This document shows, in pieces, positions 1 through 7,739 of a DNA stretch of 33,088 bases. This DNA is from a virus: positions 1-33,088 of IMG/VR virus record IMGVR_UViG_3300022752_000238, one strand, 5' to 3'. A model generated the notes under the pieces. It was not told the DNA's origin, ran no database searches, and was given only the letters and a program-made list of their open reading frames with translations. The position numbers were made by a program, and so were the translations under genes. Within the stretch, counting starts at the first letter, position 1, and each line of letters begins with the position of its first letter.

Positions 1-340
1 TGTCGTGGAATGTTTTCCAGTCCCCGCCCCACTCGATCGGGATACCGAGGTCAGCCGCCGCCGCCTTCATCTTGCGAGCAACGGCCTGCATGTCGTCTTC
101 ATCGTAGGAGACGCCGCCATCTTTGGTGACGGCCACGACGTCGACAGCGTGGCCGGTGAGATGCCTCGACTTCATCGTCTTGGACTTGCCGGCGGCGACG
201 AGCGCCTTCTGCTCCTCGATCGAGCGCAGCCCGCACGTCACATGGAACGTGGCGCCCATCTCGTCGGCGCCACGCACCACCCTGACGAGATCGGGGTGCA
301 CACCGGCGAGCTTGACTTCAGAGCGCTGCGCAAGAGCCAT
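1..340 (-). CDS. M15-family peptidase, phage endolysin (3' end cut by window)
   Basis: Reading leftward from an ATG at 340, the frame stays open to the window edge (113 codons, no stop), so the C-terminus is missing. The sequence fits the M15 L-alanyl-D-glutamate / D-Ala-D-Ala peptidase fold used by T5-type endolysins, which cut peptide cross-links of peptidoglycan at lysis. Visible signs are an N-terminal helix followed by VTCGLRS (34-40), the zinc-site motif SRHLTGHAVD with His60 and Asp67 spaced by six residues, and WGGDWKTFHD at the end. In the family the WGGDW block is followed within a few residues by the third zinc ligand in a D-x-P-H motif, so only about 10-25 residues are probably missing. 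It starts 6 nt after the DUF4376 gene and would end the fibre operon. No signal peptide is seen, so export would need a holin, which is not in the window. Confidence 0.85.
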   Translation of the reverse strand, partial: MALAQRSEVKLAGVHPDLVRVVRGADEMGATFHVTCGLRSIEEQKALVAAGKSKTMKSRHLTGHAVDVVAVTKDGGVSYDEDDMQAVARKMKAAAADLGIPIEWGGDWKTFHD

Positions 341-346
341 CGTCGC

Positions 347-871
347 TTATCCGTTTGAAGGCCATGCAGCAGAGTCGATCTGCTGGGTCGTGGTGATGGT
401 GCCGGCGTTGATGGCGGCGAGAAGCTCGGCCTGCTTGGCAAAACAGGCTTGAACGTGAGCGACGATCGCGGCATGAGCCGCCTTAAACTGGGAACCCGTG
501 AACGTCACTGCGCTTGAGCCGATCACGAACGGCGCGGTGGCCGCGTCAGCCATCGCATTGGCAGCGCCCATGATCAGCGTTTTGGCGCGATCGTCGCTGG
601 GGATCACCATGCCGCCAAACGGTATTCCTCCAGTCTCAACACGCCAGCGCTTGTCTGCGGCGTAGGCGCGCAAATCAACTGGCGGCGCCACATAAGGGGC
701 TACCGTGTTGCCTTCAGAAATCCACAACTTGACTTCGGAAGCAATTTGACCGTCGCTGTCTATGACAACTTCGCCATTGGTGTGGCGACAAGGTATGTTT
801 CTCCATATAGCACCGAGTGAGTCTGTCCAAATAATTTGCGTGCCGTTCTCGTTGCCAAAAGCTGCTATCAT
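347..871 (-). CDS. DUF4376 tail-fibre-associated protein
   Basis: This 174-aa protein carries a DUF4376-type C-terminal half (about 68-165). It has the pattern A-x-K-R-W-x-x-E-x-GG-I, a short beta turn, a T/S-D-D-R-A-K-T-L-I stretch, then a helix ending HVQACFAKQAELLAAI. Proteins with this domain are usually encoded right after phage tail fibre genes and are treated as fibre tips or assembly factors; the exact role is not settled. The N-terminal 65 residues look like a small beta domain. It begins 2 nt after the fibre gene, with AAGGA about 8 nt before the ATG, and is followed closely by the endolysin gene. Base composition in its first half is clearly less GC-rich than the rest of the window, as in the adjoining fibre C-terminus, suggesting the pair moved as a unit. 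Confidence 0.75.
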   Translation of the reverse strand: MIAAFGNENGTQIIWTDSLGAIWRNIPCRHTNGEVVIDSDGQIASEVKLWISEGNTVAPYVAPPVDLRAYAADKRWRVETGGIPFGGMVIPSDDRAKTLIMGAANAMADAATAPFVIGSSAVTFTGSQFKAAHAAIVAHVQACFAKQAELLAAINAGTITTTQQIDSAAWPSNG

Positions 872-873
872 CT

Positions 874-3471
874 TTACATCCTTGCATTGAGCTTCAGGTT
901 TCCACCCGCTGCATAAGCGTTCTGCGTAGCGGACGACGCCACGCCAAACCGCATGCCAGCTGTTGTCAAATTATCTGTATAAATGCTCGCTGCGTTAATG
1001 GTATAGCCCGACGCCGACACAGTCGGCACAACACGCATCGGCGCCGAAAATGAAACTGGCGCAATCAAGGCTTGTCCTGCGCTGCTCGCATACCCCCAAT
1101 ACTCTGGGTATATGATTTGCCAGTACCTGCAGCACAGCTGCAGCTCGTCCTCGAAATGGCGCTGGAGCTTGTAGGCGTGAGCTGCGGGGATCACGAGGTC
1201 GCCGGGTAGGAGGACCGCGCCGGTGAGCTGGTACGTGGCGTTGAGGGTGGCCGCGAGATTGACCTGCCCGGTTGCGCCAAGGAGGTTTGCGGCCGCCCAG
1301 GTGCCGGCCGTGCCGACGAGAGCGGACCCCGCGGCCGGAGCCACCAAGAGGTACATCGAGCCCGCAGAGGTCGCCGGCCATGAGTCTAGCGTAGTCGCCG
1401 GAATGGTGGATGTTTTCCACTCCCAGGTGTTTGCAGAATTGACCGCAAACGAAAACGGGTAGGAGCGCGTCGTCGCGAAGTTGCGGACGGAGCCGCCAAA
1501 AAGGCCGGCAACAGACGACTTGACCCAAAAGCCAAAGGTGACGCTGGAGCCGCCCGACGCGCCCCACCCAAGCCGGGCGGTGCGAAGCCCTTCAATAGCT
1601 TGCCCAAGGAACATGAAGTCGCTAGTTCCGAGGGAAGCTTGAGCCGTAGTGACGGTCAGGCGGATCGAGTTGGTGTAACCCGGAGGAGCGTCAGTGACCT
1701 GCTGAACCGAGCCGACCATCGTTCCGGCGCGGCTGTAGTACCACTGGTCGACAGGGTAGTAGAGGTTGCCCGTCCCGGCCGCCGTGCCGTTTTCCTGAGA
1801 GATCTGCATTCCCGAATTGATGAGGATGTTCTGGGACGCGGCGGCGTGCCAATAGGAGGAGGCAATTGCGTCCGCGACGCGCAGCGGTGTCATTGCTGTT
1901 GCGTCGTCCGTTCCAGCGGTCGCCTGGGACTGAGACGATTTCGTCACCGTGATTGTGCGATCGGCACTGAGATCTCCGCCGCCTGTTGCCAACCCGCCCG
2001 CAAACACGGATCGCGTATTCGGAGGCGGCGTGAACCCAAGCGCTGTCGTGACGTTGCCAGACGACAGCTCGCCACGGATGGTGGCGCTCGACTTGTTCTC
2101 GACGTTGCCGATGCCGAGGTTGGTGCGCGCCGTTGCCGCCGTCGCCGTCAGCTCCGACAGATTGTTTGCAGCAACCAGATCGCCCGTTCCTGTGCCAACA
2201 CCAATCGCCGAGCGCGCTGCCGCCTGGTCCGCAGCAGTGAGAACGTTGCGGCCAACAGTGGTCGAATTGCTGATCTGAAGGGCGGTAAAAGATTTCGCGC
2301 TGTCTGCCGTGTTGTCAACGTTACCCAGTCCAACCTGCGCTTTGGTCACGGAGTGCGGGTTGTCGGTGCGTGATGTGTGCGTTGTCACAAACGCCGTCGT
2401 TGCGATCTGCGTCGTGTTGGTGCCGGCAGTTGCGGTCGGAGCCGTAGGCGTGCCCGTAAGGTTCGGCGAGGCCAGATTGGCCTTGAGATCAAGCGCCGCC
2501 TGCTGCGCAGTGCTGACGGGTTTGCTTGTGTCGCTCGTGTTGTCGACAGAGCCGAGCCCCACGTCACTTTTCGTGAGCGTCACCGCTCCAGTGCGCCCGG
2601 CGACAGATTGCACCGGAGCCGCCGCAGAGGCCCGCGCCGAGGTGTGGTAGAGGTTTGTCGACCCCTCAGGAACGGAATCGGTCGAGCCCGGTGACGGGCT
2701 GATCTCGACATACGCGGAGCCCGACCAGCGATAAATCTTGCCTGTGTCGAGCGCGACATAGATCTTTCCCGTCTCACCAGTCAGAGCCTGGATCGCCGTA
2801 AGGTTGGCGGCCTCGATCACGTCGTCGACGTAGCTGGGAAGCTGAGCGGCCGGCACCCGACCTGTGCCGTCGAGTCCCGCGTAACCGTTGGCGACGCCCT
2901 TGTTCGCCGTGTTCTCGGCCGTGTAGCCGAGCGTCGCCTGCTTGGCGTTGAGCGCCGTCTGCACCGCCGTGCTGATCGGCTTGTTCGCGTCGCTCGTGTT
3001 GTCGACGTTCGCAAGACCCACATCGGTCTTGGTCAGGGTGACCGCGCCAGTGCGGCCCGCCACGCTCTGCACAGGAGCGGCTGCTGCTGCCGTGGCCGTG
3101 AAATCTGAGATGGTTGCAGCAAGCTGCGTGCCCGTGTGGTTCGCTCGAGCCGTCGCATCCACGTTGGGCACGTTGCCTAGCCCAACCTGAGCCTTGGTCA
3201 CCACATGCGGATTGTCGACACGAGCTGCATGCGTCGATAGTGCCGCCGCAGCCTCGGTTGCTGCTTCGACAATGGCATCCTGCACCGTGGTTGCGGCAAT
3301 CCCCGCCGGCGTCGATGGCGAAAACAGCACATGCACCGCATCGATCTGCGGCTCCGCAAGCCCAAGCGCGTCGATGCGCCACTTCTGAATGGCCGCGCGG
3401 TAGACATACCTCACCCCACGCTCGACGTAGGACTGCCCATCGTTCCATGGCAAAGCAGGACGGTTGCTCAT
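874..3471 (-). CDS. Tail fibre / receptor-binding protein with tandem fibre repeats
   Basis: An 865-aa fibre. The N-terminus (1-40) has a short tyrosine- and tryptophan-rich module (GVRYVYRAAIQKWRI) shared in style with other fibre proteins here. Residues about 80-480 hold at least four copies of the common phage-fibre repeat, such as GRTGAVTLTKTDVGLANVD and AQVGLGNVDNTADSAKS. These repeats typically form trimeric beta shafts. From about 540 a globular domain starts (NILINSGMQISQ...), with the FGFWVKSS-type jelly-roll pattern of carbohydrate-binding fibre heads. The tail (ELQLCCRYWQ..., then SFSAPMRVVPT) is a widely shared fibre C-terminus. It most likely binds a surface polysaccharide. No hydrolase motif is recognised. 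The C-terminal coding DNA is AT-richer than the shaft, a sign of exchange of the receptor-binding tip. The gene follows the 273-aa gene by 4 nt. Confidence 0.9.
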   Translation of the reverse strand: MSNRPALPWNDGQSYVERGVRYVYRAAIQKWRIDALGLAEPQIDAVHVLFSPSTPAGIAATTVQDAIVEAATEAAAALSTHAARVDNPHVVTKAQVGLGNVPNVDATARANHTGTQLAATISDFTATAAAAAPVQSVAGRTGAVTLTKTDVGLANVDNTSDANKPISTAVQTALNAKQATLGYTAENTANKGVANGYAGLDGTGRVPAAQLPSYVDDVIEAANLTAIQALTGETGKIYVALDTGKIYRWSGSAYVEISPSPGSTDSVPEGSTNLYHTSARASAAAPVQSVAGRTGAVTLTKSDVGLGSVDNTSDTSKPVSTAQQAALDLKANLASPNLTGTPTAPTATAGTNTTQIATTAFVTTHTSRTDNPHSVTKAQVGLGNVDNTADSAKSFTALQISNSTTVGRNVLTAADQAAARSAIGVGTGTGDLVAANNLSELTATAATARTNLGIGNVENKSSATIRGELSSGNVTTALGFTPPPNTRSVFAGGLATGGGDLSADRTITVTKSSQSQATAGTDDATAMTPLRVADAIASSYWHAAASQNILINSGMQISQENGTAAGTGNLYYPVDQWYYSRAGTMVGSVQQVTDAPPGYTNSIRLTVTTAQASLGTSDFMFLGQAIEGLRTARLGWGASGGSSVTFGFWVKSSVAGLFGGSVRNFATTRSYPFSFAVNSANTWEWKTSTIPATTLDSWPATSAGSMYLLVAPAAGSALVGTAGTWAAANLLGATGQVNLAATLNATYQLTGAVLLPGDLVIPAAHAYKLQRHFEDELQLCCRYWQIIYPEYWGYASSAGQALIAPVSFSAPMRVVPTVSASGYTINAASIYTDNLTTAGMRFGVASSATQNAYAAGGNLKLNARM

Positions 3472-3475
3472 GATG

Positions 3476-4297
3476 TCAGCCTCCCGCCTCGCCCATCACA
3501 GCCTCGCGCATGTCGGCGACGCGCTTGGCCAGAACCTCAGCAATGTACGTGTCGACGTCCTGACCGGCCTTTGCTGCAAGCTCCGACATCCACTGCCTTG
3601 CCACGTCAGATCCGTTGCTGGCAGCCTGCGCCGTTTCGACCAGAAGCTGCTCACGACGCCACGCCTGAAACTGTTCCTCGCTCATGCCGGACGGCGAGGA
3701 CGCAGCTTGCGTGCCCTGTGGTGCAGGCAGGCTGGCCTGATGCTCGACTTGGTTCGCCGCCATCGGCACAGAAGCGACGTGCGCAGCCGGCATCGGCATG
3801 TGCACCTGCGCAGGCTGCGGGGCCTGCATCTGCACCACCTTCGTCTCTGCCGGGCTCTGGAACACCATCGGCCCCGACGGCGCTGCACCATTGATCACGA
3901 TGGGTGCTGCCTGCGGCGGGCTCTGCATGACCACCACCGGCGCCTGCGGCTGCATCATCCCCCACGGGGGCATGCCCATCGGCTGGCCGTACCAAGGCAA
4001 TGCCGGGGACTGTTGCTGGGATGCTCCCCCGAACGCCATCGATTCAACCGTCGGACGCCACTCGCCCGACCAATAGCGATCGTCCCTGAAATCCGTTGGG
4101 ATGCGCCGCATGGCCTTGATCATCCACGCGCTGTTGCGCAGCCCGTTGATGATGAGCTGCATCGTGCGCTTCTGCTCATCCGAGCCTTCGCGGTCGATGT
4201 TGTGCTGCACCGCATCGGGATAGACTGCCAGAATGCGTCGGCGGCACTCAGTGTCGACCTCCTCGGGATGCACGAGATGATCTGCCATCGTATCCAT
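3476..4297 (-). CDS. Hypothetical protein between two fibre genes, Pro/Gln/Met-rich centre
   Basis: A 273-aa protein not matched to a family. The N-terminal 85 residues are helical and charged (a possible folded domain around HPEEVDTECRRRILAVYPDA). Residues about 90-190 are low complexity, rich in Pro, Gln, Met and Ala. The C-terminal 75 residues return to a charged amphipathic helix (EEQFQAWRREQLLVETAQA...). The start chosen is the ATG whose A is shared with the stop of the upstream fibre gene (TGATG); a GTG one codon earlier is also possible. Its place between two fibre genes suggests a fibre assembly factor or connector, but this is context only. Confidence 0.75.
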   Translation of the reverse strand: MDTMADHLVHPEEVDTECRRRILAVYPDAVQHNIDREGSDEQKRTMQLIINGLRNSAWMIKAMRRIPTDFRDDRYWSGEWRPTVESMAFGGASQQQSPALPWYGQPMGMPPWGMMQPQAPVVVMQSPPQAAPIVINGAAPSGPMVFQSPAETKVVQMQAPQPAQVHMPMPAAHVASVPMAANQVEHQASLPAPQGTQAASSPSGMSEEQFQAWRREQLLVETAQAASNGSDVARQWMSELAAKAGQDVDTYIAEVLAKRVADMREAVMGEAGG

Positions 4298-5652
4298 CAC
4301 GTCGCGCTCAGGGTTTGGATGACCACTTCGGCATAGACTTCGGTTTCACCCGCGATTGCGGACGCATCGCCCAGCGTGGTGGCGCCGACAGTGCCCGCCA
4401 GAAGAAACACCAACTCGAATGATTCGCTGTCGGCGGTGACCTGGATGCGCCCATCGCAGTTGATCTCGCCCTGCTCGTTCGCAGCGAGATACAGCGGCAT
4501 GCCCTTGATCGACTTGGACGTCGTCGAAACGGACCGGAACGAGAGCTTGCCCGCGATAGCGCCCTTCAATCGCCGCCGTGCCGTCACCCGATACTGCCCC
4601 TTGGGCAACGTGATCACGTCGGAAGCCAGAACCGCACCAGTGATGCTGCTGTCCGACAGCGTGCCGAGCTTGTTGCGCGTCCAGAAGCCGGCGGTCGGTG
4701 CCGTTCCGCCATGAGCCGCAAGTGCGCCCGTCGACGAGGCGTGCTCGTCCTTGGCGATCATCACTTGCGCCGTGCGGCGCGAGCTTTCCGTCCATTCCGT
4801 ACCCGACCACGTGACCTCGACCTTTGAAACGCCAGTGGAGGTCGTGACCGATTCATCATCGAGGACCGCCGTGTCTCCGACTTCAGGCTTGCGCTGGATC
4901 CACGACCCAGCGCCGTTGGCGGTCATGAGATAGTTGATGGTCCAGCCGTTGGCGGTCGCGCCTGCGATGTACGTGTCACCAGGGTTGGCGACGCTGGGCG
5001 GCTTGGTGAGCGTTCTTGAACGCACCAGGATGCGCTTACGCGGCGATGGCGTCCGCGCCACCGTGCGGAACCCTGCCCCGTCCCACACGACGGTGACGAC
5101 CTCCTGGTCGTTCGTGAGCACGATCGCAACGATGCGATCGATGAGCGTGGCGCCCTGCCCCCGCACGATGAGCACGCCGCCGCCATCGTTGATCAGCGTG
5201 AGGGAGATACCATCGGTGAGGTCGGCGCCCTTGGGCAGGAACACGGTGGCATTGGCGCCCACCGCCGTTGTGATCGGAATGACCTTGCCGGCGTCGCTGG
5301 CCGTCAGCGAGATGACCACGCCAGATTTGGTCGACACCGGCGTTCGCGGTGTGGCTGTGGCAGCATTTCCGACCGCAGGTGATCCTGGATCAAACCCCGG
5401 AATGAGTTTGGTGCGTCCGTCCTCGTAGGTGATGCGGACGTCGAGCTTCACGCCATCGGGCTTGAGGTGGATGACCGGCAGGCGCCCGGTGACGTCGGCG
5501 AGGATGTCCGGCTGGTGCGCCGAGGCGAACTCGGGATCCTTGTAGGCGGTGGCCTTGCGGCTGGTGCCGGCAACGAGAAACGCGACCGACCATCGGTCCG
5601 GGGCGCCGTTGTGATCGACCTGCTGGAGGAGAGAATGGGGCCAGAGGGTCAT
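4297..5652 (-). CDS. Tail fibre-like protein
   Basis: A 451-aa beta-rich protein. The first 90 residues follow the fibre N-terminal pattern in which a short strand region leads to GTSRKATAYKDPE, then a DVTGRLPVIHL segment and a DGRTK turn. In other phages this module tops fibres attached to the baseplate or tail. The middle (about 105-210) resembles repetitive pectate-lyase-like or trimeric beta material (VVISLTASDAGKVI, SLTLINDGGGVLIVRGQG). Residues about 215-270 look like a DUF2793-style insertion (PGDTYIAGATANGWT). The C-terminal 150 residues form an all-beta domain. An upstream TTG at 5664 is in frame, but the ATG at 5652 is preferred. The gene opens the host-recognition cassette right after a gap with a hairpin and the 18-bp motif, so it may have its own transcription start. 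Confidence 0.8.
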   Translation of the reverse strand: MTLWPHSLLQQVDHNGAPDRWSVAFLVAGTSRKATAYKDPEFASAHQPDILADVTGRLPVIHLKPDGVKLDVRITYEDGRTKLIPGFDPGSPAVGNAATATPRTPVSTKSGVVISLTASDAGKVIPITTAVGANATVFLPKGADLTDGISLTLINDGGGVLIVRGQGATLIDRIVAIVLTNDQEVVTVVWDGAGFRTVARTPSPRKRILVRSRTLTKPPSVANPGDTYIAGATANGWTINYLMTANGAGSWIQRKPEVGDTAVLDDESVTTSTGVSKVEVTWSGTEWTESSRRTAQVMIAKDEHASSTGALAAHGGTAPTAGFWTRNKLGTLSDSSITGAVLASDVITLPKGQYRVTARRRLKGAIAGKLSFRSVSTTSKSIKGMPLYLAANEQGEINCDGRIQVTADSESFELVFLLAGTVGATTLGDASAIAGETEVYAEVVIQTLSAT

Positions 5653-5669
5653 GGGGATCCACAATGACG

Positions 5670-5700
5670 AAAGGCCCGGCTGGCGGGTTGCCAGGGGCCT
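5670..5700 (-). terminator. Hairpin ahead of the fibre cassette (terminator or 5' leader stem)
   Basis: On the minus strand AGGCCC pairs with GGGCCT, and an inner TGGC pairs with GCCA around an AACCC loop. TTTCG follows. The stem is strong but the T-run is only three long, and the fibre ATG lies 18 nt downstream. It can therefore be a weak terminator of the ejection-protein operon, an attenuator, or a 5' stabilising stem of a fibre transcript. The last reading is favoured by the similar motif-then-hairpin order near 32.0 kb. Confidence 0.5.
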
Positions 5701-5729
5701 GTTCGTGGTTCGGGAGTGTGCCTTGGTCT

Positions 5730-5747
5730 TGCCGTGATTTGTGCACG
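5730..5747 (-). promoter_or_regulatory. 18-bp intergenic motif, copy A
   Basis: The minus-strand sequence CGTGCACAAATCACGGCA is identical to positions 32026-32043. Both copies lie in gene-free gaps and both are preceded by TTGCCC or TTGACC two bases upstream on the minus strand. The core is an inverted repeat, CGTG-N7-CACG; in this copy the arms extend to CCGTG/CACGG. It lies about 30 nt before the hairpin at 5670-5700. No convincing -10 box follows, so it is called a putative regulatory element, not a proven promoter. Apart from this motif and the hairpin, the gap 5653-5795 shows no gene. Confidence 0.5.
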
Positions 5748-5795
5748 GCGGGCAAGGGGTGGAGGGTGGGTTGGTGGGCTAGGGTTGCAGGCGGG

Positions 5796-7739
5796 TTACT
5801 CGCCGCTGCGGGGTTTCCATTTCTTGGGGTCTGGCGGGCCGTCAAAGCGGCCGTCGTCGCCGCGTGGCTGAGCCTGCCAGTGGCCTTTGATTTCTTCGGC
5901 AGCAGCACCTGCGGCTACGGCTGCGGGGAGGGCGAGGGTGTGCGGCTTGCCGGTCACGGCGTCGAGAACGGACGATCGAATCTGTGGCGCCGTAATTGTC
6001 CGCTTCGCGCTTGGCATGGCGTCAAAAATTGCCTGAATGTCCATGGCGGAATCAAATGTCCCTTGCGCCCTGCTTCGCAGATTCGTCGGGTCGACGGGTG
6101 GCAACCCTCTGACGGCGTAGCGGCTTTGCAGCTGGTCAACCATATGAGCAACTGTATCGGGCTCCGTCTGCTTCATCGAAGCGTTGCGCGCGGCGTGGCG
6201 ATGCGTCAGCAGCTCGTCAACATACTGCCTAGATATGGGGCCATACGTGGTGGTATCGTAGGACGCGAAGGCATTGGGAGATGACGATGGCTGTGCGGCG
6301 GGACCGGGGGGCTGCTGGGGTGGCGGCGGAGGAGCTGTACCACTCCCTGATTGCGATCCCGAAGGCGGAGGCGGAGGAGGTGCTCCGGACCCTCCACCGC
6401 TGGCTCCGCGAGCACGAAGAGCGTCTCGCGTCCCAATCGCAGCCGGCCAATTCGGATCCATCCGCGGCACAAGCTCTCCCGCCTTGTAGCCCGACATCCC
6501 AAGCAGGGTCCCGAGTCCAGCCCTGGTGAGAAACGTGCCGGGGTCGAGCGCACGCTTGCGCGCCGCCTCCTTCTCAGGCCCATCCGGCAGATTGTACCAG
6601 TCGAATTGATCAGGGAACATCTGGCCTTCAGCCGCCAGAAATCCGCCCGCCGCACCTGCCGCCACCGGCTTTCCGGCCGCGCTCCACGACTTTCCGACAA
6701 CGCCCGGCTCCCGCTTTACGAACGCGTCAAGCACGGCACCTGAAAGGTCTTTCTGCGTTTCGGTTGCTGTCGGCGAGGTCAAGGCAGCCTGCCCTCGAGA
6801 GATCTCTCGATTAAGCCGCTGCGACGTCGACCACGGCAGGAACGTCGACGCATTACCGACCGCCCTGAGTGCAAACGGCACACCGGCGGCAGCCGCCATG
6901 CCAGCAACCGGAAGCATAGCCGCCTCGGTTGGGTAGCGCTCGCGAAACGGCGCCGTCGCCATGTAGGCCTCGCTTGCCCGCTTTTCAGCGTCAGCAAGCC
7001 GCTGGCGAAGCCCAGGGATGGCCGCACCGTTGGCGCCCGTCGTGCCATTGAGCATTGCATTCCAGGCCGCCGACTCGCGCTCGCGGCTTTTGTCGGCGCT
7101 GTTCTGGTTCATGCCGGGCTTGGCTTTTTCGCCTTCCGCCAGCTTGTCCTCAACTCGCTTTACCTGGTCGCGAAGGCGCCTCACCTCAGGATCGCGCTCA
7201 ACCGCCTCGGCCGCCCTTGACGACCCTGCTGCCTGTGCTTCACGTGCGCCCAGCATGGCGCCAGGAGCCGCGAGCGCGGCAGTCGTCGCAACTGCCCTTG
7301 GCACGGTGCCGCTCACGGCCCGCATGACAGGCGCTGCCGCGCGCACCACAGACGCACCAGGAAGTGCGCCAAGACCCATCTCGCCAACACCTGCCAGCAC
7401 ACGTAGACCATCACCCTGCTCGACGCCCTGAGCAACATTGTCGGCGCCTCGCACCATTGCCGGCACGCCGGTAAACTCAGCCGCCAGCTTGGCGGTATCC
7501 ATCACGGGCCGCAGCGGGTTCATGCTCGCCTGACCCGGCTGAAGCGGACCTTCTTTCACCATCGCCTGCTGCTCTCGCAGCCAATCCGGTGCCCCCATGC
7601 GTTCGCGCGGCGCCTCAACAGCAGCCACTGGCGGCGCTTCGGCAAACATCCCCGCATCCACCGGGTTGATCCCGAACTCAGGGCCGAACTCGTTCGCCAG
7701 AGCAATCAGCTTGTCAATGTAGTCCTGACGGATTGTCAT
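5796..7739 (-). CDS. Putative internal virion / DNA ejection protein
   Basis: A 647-aa, Ala/Gly-rich protein with low-similarity sequence, the last gene of the putative ejection block. Residues 1-25 (YIDKLIALANEFG) form an amphipathic helix. Hydrophobic Ala-rich stretches lie around 110-165 and 285-300, and a charged coiled-coil-like stretch (RRLRDQVKRVEDKLAEGEKAK) near 183-203. Two polyproline tracts occur near 455-485, followed by an SPNAFASYD segment. The start overlaps the previous gene by 4 nt (ATGA). Large helical Ala-rich proteins with hydrophobic patches, encoded after the tail hub genes, are typical of podovirus ejection proteins (P22 gp7/gp16/gp20 in function). No enzyme motif was recognised, so the role comes from position and composition. 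Confidence 0.7.
   Translation of the reverse strand: MTIRQDYIDKLIALANEFGPEFGINPVDAGMFAEAPPVAAVEAPRERMGAPDWLREQQAMVKEGPLQPGQASMNPLRPVMDTAKLAAEFTGVPAMVRGADNVAQGVEQGDGLRVLAGVGEMGLGALPGASVVRAAAPVMRAVSGTVPRAVATTAALAAPGAMLGAREAQAAGSSRAAEAVERDPEVRRLRDQVKRVEDKLAEGEKAKPGMNQNSADKSRERESAAWNAMLNGTTGANGAAIPGLRQRLADAEKRASEAYMATAPFRERYPTEAAMLPVAGMAAAAGVPFALRAVGNASTFLPWSTSQRLNREISRGQAALTSPTATETQKDLSGAVLDAFVKREPGVVGKSWSAAGKPVAAGAAGGFLAAEGQMFPDQFDWYNLPDGPEKEAARKRALDPGTFLTRAGLGTLLGMSGYKAGELVPRMDPNWPAAIGTRDALRARGASGGGSGAPPPPPPSGSQSGSGTAPPPPPQQPPGPAAQPSSSPNAFASYDTTTYGPISRQYVDELLTHRHAARNASMKQTEPDTVAHMVDQLQSRYAVRGLPPVDPTNLRSRAQGTFDSAMDIQAIFDAMPSAKRTITAPQIRSSVLDAVTGKPHTLALPAAVAAGAAAEEIKGHWQAQPRGDDGRFDGPPDPKKWKPRSGE

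Noticed and set aside
1600-2373. 257-codon plus-strand open frame over the tail fibre
   Set aside because: Arg-rich antisense product of the repeat region of the fibre.
874-3471. Diversity-generating retroelement target in the tail fibre
   Set aside because: The fibre C-terminus is not the C-type lectin variable type by eye, and no reverse transcriptase or template repeat is in the window.
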